From positions 22,891,181 to 22,955,180 of the forward strand of contig CAIIXF020000010.1 of NCBI GenBank assembly GCA_903813345.2: a stretch of 64,000 nt of DNA. Reading direction: 5' to 3'. The translations under genes and the position numbers were made by a program. This stretch comes from Owenia fusiformis. Taxonomy: Eukaryota; Annelida; Polychaeta; Sabellida; Oweniidae. The notes below the pieces were generated by a model. The model saw nothing but the letters and a program-made list of their open reading frames with translations. It ran no database searches and had not been told where the DNA came from. This document shows positions 1 to 12,500 of this stretch, in pieces (the stretch's first letter is position 1; each line of letters opens with the position of its first letter).

Positions 1-314
1 AATATGTGACTTCATATTTCTGTTTTATTTCATGTATTTGTGCACATTATTGTATGATATTTGGTTGCTTCATCATAATTATGTACCAGTGTTGTCATGA
101 ATAAAGCTTACTTTTACATATTTTGCTGGTTCATATTGCTATGCATGAATTATGGTGACTGAGTGAAATTCCAAAGGGTTTTATATTGTAACAGTTGTAT
201 TTGTATTATTAATTTCCTTTGTTTAAATGTGATATTTACTTTCTTATCGCAACTTTAATCAGGCTTCCAGGAAATTGTGTAATGTATGTGTAAACAAACT
301 TGTTGTTTTACCAG

Positions 315-379
315 TTTACACCAAACAGAATGGGTACAGCACTTCATCTACATATTACTCATCGCCCACTGCACTTTGA
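315..379 (+). other. Weak candidate terminal coding exon
   Basis: A pyrimidine-rich tract ending TTTTACCAG is followed by an open frame of about 21 codons (YTKQNGYSTSSTYYSSPTAL) ending in TGA at 377-379. The Ser/Thr/Tyr-rich composition looks more protein-like than its surroundings. I do not recognise the protein, and no preceding exon is in the window. It could be chance. Confidence 0.2.
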
Positions 380-1406
380 AAAATGGAAAATTGTTGTTGC
401 AATAAGCCTAATACCACATCATTATAATTGTTTACTTGAGCTTATGACATAATCTCTAAGTCTCATAAATATGATATTTTCATGAAGAAATTATGTCGTG
501 TTGGAGAATAAGAAACAATTGGGCACAGAGAGTTTATTTATTTATTGTTACAAGGATGTTCTTGAATTAAAAGTTTCAGCACTTCAAAAATTATCAATTG
601 CTCTAATTTTTGTGAGCCAAAACATTGCACTAATCCTGAAAGCTCGACTTTCATCATGAGAGGGTCTAGGGTGATACAGTACTATAAATATGCATATAAC
701 AGACTTTGGTGGGAAATGAAGTTATAACATACCTGACGTGCTTTTCTATTGAAGTCAGCATTCAATAATTAGGCAAATACAAAACAGTATTATGCCATAT
801 AACCCCTCCTTTTCAGCCATATGTGAATGACATAATAAAAAAACAAAAGAAAATAAGGACGATCACCAATTATATGCTAAATAAGAATGAATTTCAAACA
901 TCAGTTATTCTACTACTTCATTTCACAGGTCATTTACCTTTGTTTTTTGGCAGAGAGATTGCTTGAGATTGGTTACTGCTGACCAGTCAGCTTAAGCATT
1001 CTCTCCATGATAGTGCTGATATTAATGAACCAAAGTATGTACTTGGATCACTTTTTATCATATATGTCACTTCAATATTCTGTTTAGAACTGCCCATTCT
1101 GGTTTCATTTTATGGTCTACGAATATGCTTTATCCAGTTCAAGGGTTATAGAGACTATACATCCTGGATTACCAAGGGATAAAGCTGGTAATCGAGTATG
1201 GAGACTATATATGTGGACATTTTCTAAACAGAATAAAGCTAAGTCTTGTATTAAGCCTTTGTATTCCTCCTCGTTCTTGATCTGGGTTAGGCAATACATA
1301 CTAGAAGGGGAGGGGTAACCAGAGACCTGATATAAGACTAATTGATGGTACATGTTGAATGTTAAAATGTTGAATGTTGTCATGATGATATGTGTTTTAC
1401 CTTCAG

Positions 1407-1466
1407 ACCCCGGGGCAACCGCCCAGCCAGACCGTCTCTGACATGTTTAGGGGGATGCTAACTACG
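1407..1466 (+). other. Candidate 60-bp micro-exon
   Basis: A GC-rich island in AT-rich DNA, bounded by a good acceptor (TTTTACCTTCAG) and a donor (ACG|GTAATT). It is exactly 60 bp and open in phase 0. It translates as TPGQPPSQTVSDMFRGMLTT, which looks like real coding sequence. I do not recognise the family. It could belong to a gene to the left or to an alternative 5' exon of basonuclin. Confidence 0.35.
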
Positions 1467-3121
1467 GTAATTTCATTATTTATATCAGCATGTTACCTTT
1501 AACACTATTCCCAAGTATCAGTCTAAGCCCCTTTAATACCCACATTTCCAGTAGGTCCCTAATCATAGTTTGGTTTAGAGATAACTAACTTATTGGCATG
1601 TGGCTCTTTAAAACATCATATCTTTTGCCCTTTGACAATCATCTGACCTTTAAGTTTAGTAAAATAAAAGACATACGTTTGTATATATGTAGCTGGAACA
1701 TGTCATTCAATGAACATATGACAATGATCTGGATTATCTTCCAATCTCCAATAATAGACAATTACATTTACATTTAATTGATTTTTAGTTCTAATCCAGA
1801 TGTCAACATAACATTTAGCAATCATAATATCATAGTGCCCTCTGTAAGATCACTGTCACTACATTGACACACTTTAATTAGAGATTATTTTATGATCTAG
1901 TCTATATTCAATAACAATATGTAGTCAGATAATTATGAAACAAAATGTTCTAACCAAATTGGAGATTTTAAGATTTTCAGCACCAAAAATTTAAAATCAT
2001 TTGACTACTCGTCACAGCACCCTCCTTTTGAAAAGGGTACCTTTCCTTAGACAGTTGCTAATTGGATTGAAGACAAATGTTCATAAACAGTTCTTTGTTT
2101 ATTCTACTATATTATGCATATTATATTTTCTGAGGTAAAAGAGCATTGACATCTAATTTTGTAAATATTTGGTTGTGGGTGTTTCTCATTAGCTATTTAA
2201 TAGTTTTTAAGTGTGATAAAAAGTGTGATAAAATTATACAGCATTTGTATTTTTTAGATAATGAATTATTTCTATTTTTATTTTAATTACTTCTGGTTTT
2301 GCATGTTTCTTATATAATGTTGAATTGCATGATTTCTTGCATTGAATGGTTGTTTATCAAAAGTAAAAAACACATAAGAAAACATGTTATTGATATATGT
2401 AGATACCACAGCTGAGATATTATGTAACCATAAATGCTCTTAGATTGTCGTTACACTTTTTTTCTTATATAAGGGTTGATATTAAAAGATCTCCTCTAAT
2501 TTTATGATATTTACAGTATGATGCTCAGCACCAAAAAGTGTCAACTTGAGGTGAATCCTTGATTAATTCACGTGTACCTATTCTTGAGTCTGTGCACTAA
2601 TCTGCCTCTCCATACATCATAAGAAATGTCTTATTGTGTATTTGGTATTATATGATTATACTGTGGGGAATTTCCATGTCTCGGTGTTATGAATAATTAA
2701 GAAGACTTAGGACTTATATCAAAGTCCAATGGTTTAATGAAGAATTGCCATTGATTTTTTGTCCATATTGCATGTCAACTAGAAAGACAGGCAACTCCAG
2801 TCTTAGACAAGTAAATTTTCTGACATTATATCCAGTAGAAATAGGTAGAGAAATAGACTAGCTGTCACATATACTCAAATGTCAATGTATTTTATCTTTG
2901 CGAAATCAATACTGGGGCATGCAAATATTTCAGTTTGATGATTTGTAAATTCTGTTGTTTTACATTATTTTTATAATGTTGACTTGAAATCATGTTCAGA
3001 AATGTTCTCCAAATCCTAAAGAAATAGATTATTAATTTCTTATTTTCTGTTTAATTTTTATGCCATGTGAACTTTTGAGTTATTTCTGTTCTAACATGAG
3101 AGATTGTTTAATACACATATA

Positions 3122-3602
3122 CAGTAAAGCTTGTATATCTGAGCACCTGTCTAATCCGAACACTGCCCACTTTTTATCGGTCCCATTTTTTCCTCCCATT
3201 GACTCCCATGTTAAAAAATGTGAACACCTCTCAATTTGAACAGCGAACAGTCATATTTGAAAAATTAACCTGTCTAATCTGAACACTTTTCATAAAATTT
3301 CACACGTTTCATACAAAATTGCTCAAATATTGCTATGGTATCAAAACTTTGGGCAAAAACTTGAATGGACTTGATTATAATAGGGCTTTCCAGCATGACT
3401 AGATTCATTTGAATCGAATTTTCAAATTTCTGAAATGCCATTAAACTATGTGATCAAATGATCTATAAATATATACCGAGAATGTTCACATTTCTTCAGA
3501 ATCTGGAATCTCGCAAATGCAAAAACCTCGAAATGTGAACACCTCCTAATCTGAACGCTTTAAGCCAGTCCCAATGGCATTCGGATTAGACAGGTTTTAC
3601 TA
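3122..3602. mobile_element. pogo/Tigger-like MITE
   Basis: The left end reads CAGTAAAGCTTGTATATCTG and then CACCTGTCTAATCCGAACAC. The right end is the near-complement, CATTCGGATTAGACAGG then TTTTACTA. The phrase 'cctgtctaatc(c/t)gaacac' and its complement recur inside the element. CAGTAAAAC-type ends flanked by TA are typical of pogo/Tigger non-autonomous elements. No transposase frame is visible. Confidence 0.6.
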
Positions 3603-6600
3603 AAGTCTAGATAATTGTTACAATACATAAATTGTCACTTTATTGTGGTAGATATGTTACACTTTGTATTCAATTATTAAGAGTCACTGTAATATGATAA
3701 ACAGAAATTTAATGTATTAGTTTCAGCAATTTGATAATGCTGTAATCATATCATAATGATCAGACTTTTACCAAAAATATTTAAGATATTTTTTCTGTGG
3801 TGAAGATACATATTTTGTATGACATGAAGTAAAGTGATATGGAACACCTTCAATAGCATGTGGGTAATTTGAGGTGAACTGTATTTTAAAGTCTTCGGGG
3901 TTTACCTTTATTATACACAGTCAGGGTTAGGTGATCAAGGATGCTGGGGGAGGGATGAACATTAACATTGACAGGTTATGTAGAAGTTAGTAAAGTTGAA
4001 TGGTAAAATGTTGAGGCTGTTTGGTTGTATTTGGTTGAGTCTCTGTTCTATCACCCTACGCACTTCTCATCTTCAGTTTCAAGTCCTGTTGCCACCAACC
4101 GATAGCTCACATAAGTACCTAACCTACATATTTCTCTTATAAAGCCTAAATACTAATTGGACGACAGGTATGCATGAGAGGTGCCAAGTTGATGTTCCTA
4201 CCTATTTTTAACTTGGGCACTTCTTGCTCAATGGCATCTAAAGGCCATGTGTTCAGATTCACTGTTTCTGCTGCAGCTCTATATACCATCTAGAGACCCC
4301 TTACATCAAACATTATAGTGGTCTTACTTCAGTTGTAAATAACAAGGAATCTTAAGAACCAACCAAGAAATAGGGTGGACTAGCATTCATTTCTTTGTGC
4401 AACTTAAGTAATAACATACTCAGTGTGATCTGATTGGTGATCTCTAAAATTAATGGAAAGTTCGGAATTTTGAGACTGGATATTGTTTAAGAGTTGTCTA
4501 TAATGCTAGATGAAGAGTGGCACTGCTGCGTTATAGCAGTATGTCCAGGTGAATCTGGTTCACCTTAACACAGGATGTAAGCACAAGTCTGCTTATTCCA
4601 TTGCTTGCATCAACTACCTGTGTTACATCCCCCTCCCTCCTCATATTCTATCATCTTGAACTCTTATCGTCTTCATTATTTACAGCATCTAGTCCCCAGG
4701 GTAGGGCCCATCTTGTGGCACCCTGACAGGAATGCATTTTCAATCTGTTTAATTTATATTGTTTTATTAGAAGACAATAGAATTTGAATGTCTTCTTATC
4801 CAATAGTTGTTACCACATCAAAAACATAAAGCATTTTTACACTGGATGAAAACGCAGCATTATATTGCTTCTTAGCCTGTTATGGCACAATTAATAAGTG
4901 GTTGAATAAATGTTAGTTCGACCTTTGATATCTTAATCCAAACAGAAGCTTAAATGCAATTTCATTGAAATAAATATTTAGATCTTGTCACTAGTATAAA
5001 TTTGACTCTCCTTCAGCAAGACCTATTTGTGGCAACTTTGTAAGTGTCCCAAGTATTGTTATCAGTAAGACCCTATAAGTAAACCCAGCTAATGTTATTT
5101 AACACACTTGCTATACCAGTATACCATGAACGGCGCCTTATACACTGGAACGTGTTAGAAAAACCAGTGTAAAAGTTATCTGAGTATACGTCTGTTGACT
5201 TATAGCTATTTATTCTACGTGTGACATTTGGTGATAAATAAAAGATACGCTCAAAGTAATCATATTGCAAGGAAAAAATGGTAGCAATGATAAAGTCTAT
5301 TTCTGCAGCTTGCGTGATGCCATTTATGGCGACTTTCCCTGGCCCTTATTTCCGAAGACATATGGTGATTAAATCTAATGATGTGATAGATTAAGACTGG
5401 TATGGTTTGGTTTAGGTCTTGGGTACCTGTAGCAGGAAATATCTCTCAGCATGACTTCACAGAAGCTACTCATCATATATTACACTGGTCTCTTATCCTC
5501 ATAATCCCTACTACTAGCATTAAAATATAGCTATTGAATTATGGGATATGGAAATTTACTTTTGAAAGATTATGTTTGAGTTCAAAAATTCCCTTAAGTT
5601 ATGCTCCATTTGATCGAATTAATTGGCAATTAACAAAAAGTTATATCATTTTCATGTATTAAGAGGAAATAATTTTTTCGGTTTCTATTTATTTTGTGGT
5701 TACCCTCAAATCTTGTAAACTTCTTATTCTTTTGTGACTGATGTAATTTTGCTCTTCTAAAATTTCATTCACGTGATTAGTTGATTCATAATATCCATTC
5801 TCTTTTTCTCATTTAGACAAATATATTTGTCAGGTCTTCTGTACCATCCTCATTATTTCATGTCAATTTGTCTACTTTTCTTTGTAGATAAACAAGAGAA
5901 TTTACGATGTTTCACTTTCTGCCTCCAGGGACCCCTGTATTCCCTTCATATGTTGGTCATTCTCATCTTACTCTCCAGACTAATTGGCCACAACCACAAT
6001 GTCTTTACCAACAATAACTTTGGAACTTTTTGATCATTTTGGATGGCAGCCTTTTGCGCTGTAGTCCCAGGGCTGTATGATTTAGCTTTCCTTTTTAGTA
6101 GTTTGATTTCACTGTAAAAGAAAGCTTCTTCTACACAGAGGGTAGTAATTACTGCTTTTGCCCCCCCCCCTCCGATCTTACCATTGCTACTAAGACAGAT
6201 GTTTTTATTTGAGAAAGGGAGAATAAGAGGGACCAATACTTTTGATCATACAGGGGTTAACTACAAAAACTTTTAGCTCAAAAACTTTTTTGATCATTAA
6301 CAGCATTCATTTGTGACTGTCCATGTTTCTGGAATCTTGGTTATTACTCAAGTTATTTGCCATGGATGCTTGAGACATTTGATCTTTCCTATTTTTGATC
6401 CAGATAATCACTGCCATTACACTCTCATAAGCTACTTTGATCCTGATTATATCAATTTGCTAAACAGCTTATGTTATTTGGGCTCTTATATGTGGTTAAA
6501 CTGGCATATCAATCAGCAGTAATCAATGGGAGTAGGAATCTAGATTTAAAACTGGTCTTTGGTGGACTACCAAAAATGTCCATGTTTTGACTGTAGTTGA

Positions 6601-9440
6601 ACTTTAGGGACATGCTGCATGCATGTTTATATTTAGACAAACTGACAAATCATTCTAAGCCCAGGAGGGTAAACTAATAGATCAGAGATCTGTCTGCAGC
6701 TTCTCTCTGACAAAAAAGAACTGGAATAAGAGAAGACAGATTTTATGGGGGGAGGGGTTGCAGATGAAATAATTTTGTAGGGGTATAATTGTTTCAAGAT
6801 TAGAGATGTAATATATTGAACCTAATATTCAAAAAGAAACATTACGTATACCCAGGGACTTATTTCAAGATACAATAATGGAAAAATGACAACTAATATG
6901 TTTTTCATTTATGCACACATGTGTTATTTGTATGTCATTGTTTTACTAATTGAAGAAATATGGAGGTGATTGATTTTGATCTCCATAAAAGGAGTGTTTA
7001 GAAACATCTGCATATCTGAGATGTGTCTGATCAATTAAACCAACATTCAACATGTCCTTCCTCTTCCCTCTACATGTCCTGTATATTGTACCATTGACAA
7101 TACAGGCTTATTGGAATCATTAAATTGATTAAAAGCAATTCAATGAATTTAACAATTAATTTCTATCTTAACTGGGGAGATTCTGTTGTGAATGCAGCAG
7201 GATATCAGCATGTAATTCTTATATCATGTAATTACATGTGTGAATCAATTATATGACATCAAAAGACACTTCCAATAACTAGTAAACCATAAGTTCAATC
7301 TATGAATAATTAATTAGATGATTAATTGGGTATTAATTGGAATCATCTGACATGATGTCCATCACCCTCTTAGACATACCAACCAAAATACTTATCTATC
7401 TACCCTTATGCAACAGCTCAACTTTCACTTCACTCTTGAAATCAAAGACAATTATTGATCTTGTCTATATCCAATCAAACGATATTCAGAAAATCATGAT
7501 ACTAACTTTTCAAAGAAGATAATATTCATCAAATTCTACCTTGAGTGTCAGCGATTAGTAAAATAGGCTCATAGAAAAGGGTTATCTAACTTTAGTCTAA
7601 CTATTAGTAATCATGATACTAATTTTAAAGCACTGTATATAGCACTTCCTAAAACTTTGGTTAAACTATGCATCAAATAATGTATTTTGATACCATTCAA
7701 TTGATCAGAAACCTTTGTAGGTATAAAAGACAAAATTTGCATTATATATGATTCCTTTATGGTACAAATGCTAGGGTATGATGATATCATCATAATTATG
7801 CAATATATTTTATCACATATACTGTATGGTCGCCATACAGGCACATTAATAATTGAATGACTTAGTTGTTCTAAGTAAAGTTAGAAAGCATAATATGATG
7901 ACACTGTTATATCTAGAATTAGAATAGATTGTACTCACTGACATTCGCTGCTGGTGATAAAGTATAAAGCAAAAAGTTGATTTTTATTTCATTAACAAGA
8001 AGTGTCCAATGGCATGTGTGAGAAATCATTGCACTTTTGCAACCAGGTAGTGTTATTATGTCATGTTCATAAAGTATATTGCATGGAGGCCATTACCCAA
8101 AATATCAAGAATTACAACCCTTGGAATATTCAAGAAAGTAATACTAGTTGGTAGTTGTATTTTAAAAAGATGGATGATTGTGATGAAGGTTTGCTGCTAG
8201 AGATGGTATGGTACAAGTACTTGAGTGATACATGGCGGGGACTGGTGGGCTATATCTTCCACTTAGTTCAGCTATTTTTACACAAATTCATCTAAAAGCA
8301 GCTGACAGTGTACCAGATATGTACTACCAGCTCCAAACATGGCTTGCCATGTCAGGACATTGGTGCATTACATACACCCCTCACAGATTGGTAATTGATT
8401 AGGAACTCATTGTTCATGATCAAACTGGTCTACCATCTTGTGATGTCCTTGTTATTATTGCAACTATGAAGACTATCTGAATATAAATTTGAAATTAAAT
8501 ACAGTATTTATCATTATGAAAATAGTTCACTTTTTAAAAAGTAAATCAATTGAATTTTTAATCAACAAAAGCCTACTATTAAGTATTATTTTATGAGGAA
8601 AGTTATCTCTGTTTCGGAGCTTGAAGTTTGTACAGAGAACTCTCAAACGTTTTGACGCATCATTCTGACAAACAGAAATCCAAAGTCTGAATACATTTTT
8701 TCCAAGAAGTGACATTGAGTTCTTCCAACTTTAAGGTAGAGTACCCGAGATAGCTATTTCTACCAAGTGCTAGCTATATATCAGATAGTCTGTCTCTGCT
8801 ACAGTTGTGCTTGCTTAGAATGATGTGTCAGAAAGTATACCTAAATATAGAATATATCACGCGATACTCATCCATATATGTTTCAATAGTCGTTCAACCA
8901 CAGCTACTACGTCATTGGCTTTTTGTTGTTTCATAAAATCAAAATTTGACATTGTAATATCTTTTTAATGATGTTTCATGCACAGAAAACTTTCACTAAA
9001 TTATACTATTTATTTCGTGTAAAATATGAATAGATTCAGACCTATCACCATTCCCAAGTGCAATATTTCTCTTGTTCATTCAATTAAGTGATTATAAATG
9101 TTATGTAATAATAGTAATCAGTTGATGCTTACAATCTGCCTGCCTGATGTATTTTGAAACCAATTATATTGTAATGCATACATGACCTTTTCAAATGAAT
9201 ACAAAGTTAATTCATATCTTTTAGTCACTTCTCATATTTCTGCATCTTAAATCTCAAATAATTTCACATTTGGACAAGATACCGGTACATGGATCCTTTT
9301 ACGAATCATATATTTAATAAGAAGGTAGATACTTGTATAAAGGACATGTGAATTGGTTTATTTATAAATGCTACTTTCAGTTTGATCATCTTTTATATTT
9401 CTGATTCTTACTTTAATGTTTATTTTATTATGTGTTGTAG

Positions 9441-9543
9441 GCCATCCGCTGCACCCTTCCCACTTGTAGATGTGATTGTTTCGCCCCTGGGAAGGCACAT
9501 ATGCGAACATGTGACAACTGCCAACATGGCTGGGTTGCCCACG
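9441..9543 (+). CDS. BNC2: Basonuclin exon: Cys-rich N-terminal segment
   Basis: Acceptor TTATTATGTGTTGTAG, donor ACG|GTAAGA. The exon is 103 bp, entering in phase 0 and leaving in phase 1. It encodes [28 protein letters not shown] and HGWVAH, which corresponds to the conserved basonuclin N-terminus. Confidence 0.93.
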
Positions 9544-12500
9544 GTAAGATATTTTATTTTTATGTCACTCAATAAGTGGTGACATATTGTTTAGCCGCTA
9601 CATTGTATTTGTTTTGGTGATGATCCCCATACCTCTCCCTATATCTTTTTTGCAAAAACGGGAATGGAGAGGGGACTTTAAACTTAAGACTGATTTGGTG
9701 ATCAATCATTAGTTGTCTTTTGTTTCAATCATCAGTTTTTATCTTGAATGTCCATCTTGAATTTCCAAGATATGACCTGGTTACTGGATGTGTTAGTTGT
9801 CTGAGACAGAAAACCAGAAAGCAGTAGCAAAAGGTAGCATTTATTCTGGTTCAACTCAAGAAGGATTGGCTCCCAGGATCGAAATTCAATATTTTCTAAC
9901 AATGAAAATGTCGAAATGTCGTTATTTTCTGAAATTATAACTGACAATAAATTCAAAATAAAAAGTGCAAAATATTTGAACCAATATCTTGATCTTTTTT
10001 GTGAATTTTGGAATTTTTCGTTCAGAAATAAGACCAAAATGCACAATTCTAAATTTTGAAGTGAACAAAATGGTGGCTGTTTGAATTCGAATTTTGTAAT
10101 CACGACATGGCCATATATGGCAAAAATATCAATGTTGCACTCTGGGAGCCAATCCTCCTTGGTTTCAACTGACACACTCCCCAGATTTTGATGGTCCAAT
10201 CATTGTTAGTCACATCAATAAGCAACTGGTGGCATTCATCAATATGCCAGGAGGAGCATATGTCATGGCACTATATCATTCAAAATGGACATTATCATAA
10301 TCACCTCTCAAAGCCACACCTGTATAAACCTCTACCCTCTCTCCCCCAAATATGTCCCCCAAACTGTGTTAGATGTAGAATAGTAGAGGACATTACTCGA
10401 TTCAAACCTAAAAAACATACTATTTGATTTTAATGAAAACGTTAGAAATGAGTTATCAAAAGGCATTTGGGTACACTTAATCAAAATATTAATTCCTGTT
10501 ACAAAATGTAGACTTTATCTTGGCAGATATTGTTTGATTACGATGTACTTAAAGACGTCATCATTGATCAACCCAACACATCACTTTGAAAAGTAATCCT
10601 GCCACATTTATCATTTTTTTAAATTTTAGTTCATGAGAATTCTCTCTCTCTTTGTCATCAGCCAGTGGATAACTATGGCAATTGTTAAATAAATATTGTC
10701 ATTGTTTAAATATTGTCATTGATGATGTCAATATAAGTAAGTCATATATATATCAACGGAGCCACCAAAGATACAAACATCTGTTAATTCTCATTGATCC
10801 CTTTGATGGCTATCTGCATGGACATTCTTTCTCTTGTTCCCAGACCTCATAACTCTTCAGGGCCTTGATGCGAAGTGATAAAAACTAAGTAGAGACCAGG
10901 CACACTGAGATGTCTAAAATGTGTGTTAATGCAAAGCTCTGTGTGAATTCTGTGTATGTTAGGTACAGTTGAAGGCTCCTAAGAAAAAACATCCGTCAAG
11001 ATGTCAGATAGAATGCAAGCCAGATGGTACCAATACCCAAGGATGTTCATACAGAAGCTATCTCATGGGTATACTACAAATTATGGATTTCAACAGAATA
11101 AGAAAGTTAGAAACAAATGATATAAATTACCTTTTAAGTTATGGACCAAATCTCAATTTTAAATTATATTCACTAGATTATATAGATGATGACCTGGTTT
11201 TGTTTTAAACTTTAGGGTTAGTTTAGGAAAAGTATTTTTCTTGATTTCCAGTTTTTGGATCCAACCAATGGAAATAGAGGCTGTTGATGGTTGCCCAAGT
11301 GTTTTTTGACTGCATTCTAGAGATGTATATAGCCCAGTTTAGCTCACAGTCCTCTCAATGTATTTCTACTCACCATCAAGTTATCTCGCCTTGTGTCACT
11401 TTATATAGTACAGCTACTTCGGGAAATAAATTACCAAAAATATAAGCAGAGAATCACATTTTATGAGGTTATCATAGGAGTTGTCTTTTGTGAAGTTCTT
11501 GTGCTATTTTATACCTGTAATGCAGGACATTTCACTTAAATGTATGTTGCAAGATCTCTCTAGAATGTGGCTTCTGCACCTACATGATTTTACTTGGCTC
11601 TGATTTTTCATTGAGATTTTAACTTGACCTTAACTTCCAATTGTGTTTTAATTATCAAGTCATCTTGTTTTGGGAATAGGGAGTCCCTGCTAACAAACTG
11701 GACTCTTGATTATTTTCTATCAACATCTGCGTAACATTAGATTTTAGGTCAGTTGATAGAGTAGGCTCAATTAGAATCCTTCTAGTCTCAAATGGATTCC
11801 TTATGTACCTCTGTCATTCTCTTATATACCTTAATCAAGCCCCTGTGCACCTCCATCAAAACTATACAAGTTGTAAACACTTTTGATTACAAAAAAATTA
11901 ATGAAAAGTTGAAAACATGATATGATTAGTGACCCATTGTCGCTAGTGGCCTAGTGTATTTCTATAGATGGAGGCGAATACCAGAATACCTCCTCAATTG
12001 AGTCTCTGATTGGATGTTTCTGAAATAAGTTGGGCAGATTGTATTGCCTGTATTGTGAAGGTCATATGGGTATATGATAAATAATGATATATTGATGCAT
12101 ATATGCACTTACAGAGACAACATTGGTCATTTTCTTTGATCCATCAGTGTCAGATTATGTGTCATCTGATAACAAAAATGAGTCTGGGTATCCTCTTTGG
12201 TCATCTGATAATCTTCTTTCGGCCATTCCGGACCAATTAATTGTCTTACATGATGGTCACTAGGCATTGTGGTTAGACCACTTTTATGGCCATCTTGGGA
12301 AGCTGAAATACCTTTCTATCTTTTCCAGCTGTTCTTCAATTCTTTTTACAGCACAGTGAATGCCATATAGGGACCTTGTGCTGCTTAGCATACTTCATCA
12401 TATTTTATCATGACATCATCTCAATCAGAGGTATTGTTTTGTGAACTAGTGAGAAGTACTTTTCCATGTGTCTAGACATTTTATCTGTTACATCGTCATC

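Larger units (their letters stand above)
1..9440. other. Upstream non-coding region of basonuclin
   Basis: AT-rich sequence with no gene I can support. It should contain the basonuclin start exon and promoter, because the first recognisable exon at 9441 begins mid-protein, but I could not pick that exon out. Contents noted: two small exon-like islands (315-379 and 1407-1466), a pogo/Tigger-like inverted-repeat element at about 3122-3602, and a poly-C run near 6161. The longer open frames here have no recognisable protein character. Confidence 0.6.

Noticed and set aside
5309-5366. Exon-like stretch after TTTCTGCAG reading LRDAIYGDFPWPLFPKTY.
   Set aside because: Weak donor (GTGATT), no neighbouring exon and no recognisable family.
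5827-6236. Open frames on both strands, with a phrase (LIGHNHNVFTNNNFGTF) faintly like a piggyBac transposase segment.
   Set aside because: The likeness covers only about 15 residues, stops follow, and no other transposase motif lies nearby.
9732-10199. 155-codon minus-strand open frame.
   Set aside because: It lies over a MULE-like MITE whose second copy at 40.5 kb does not keep the frame.
10969-11208. 79-codon frame and overlapping open frames in a GC-richer patch.
   Set aside because: All three frames are open for a while, there is no clear splice border, and nothing is recognisable.
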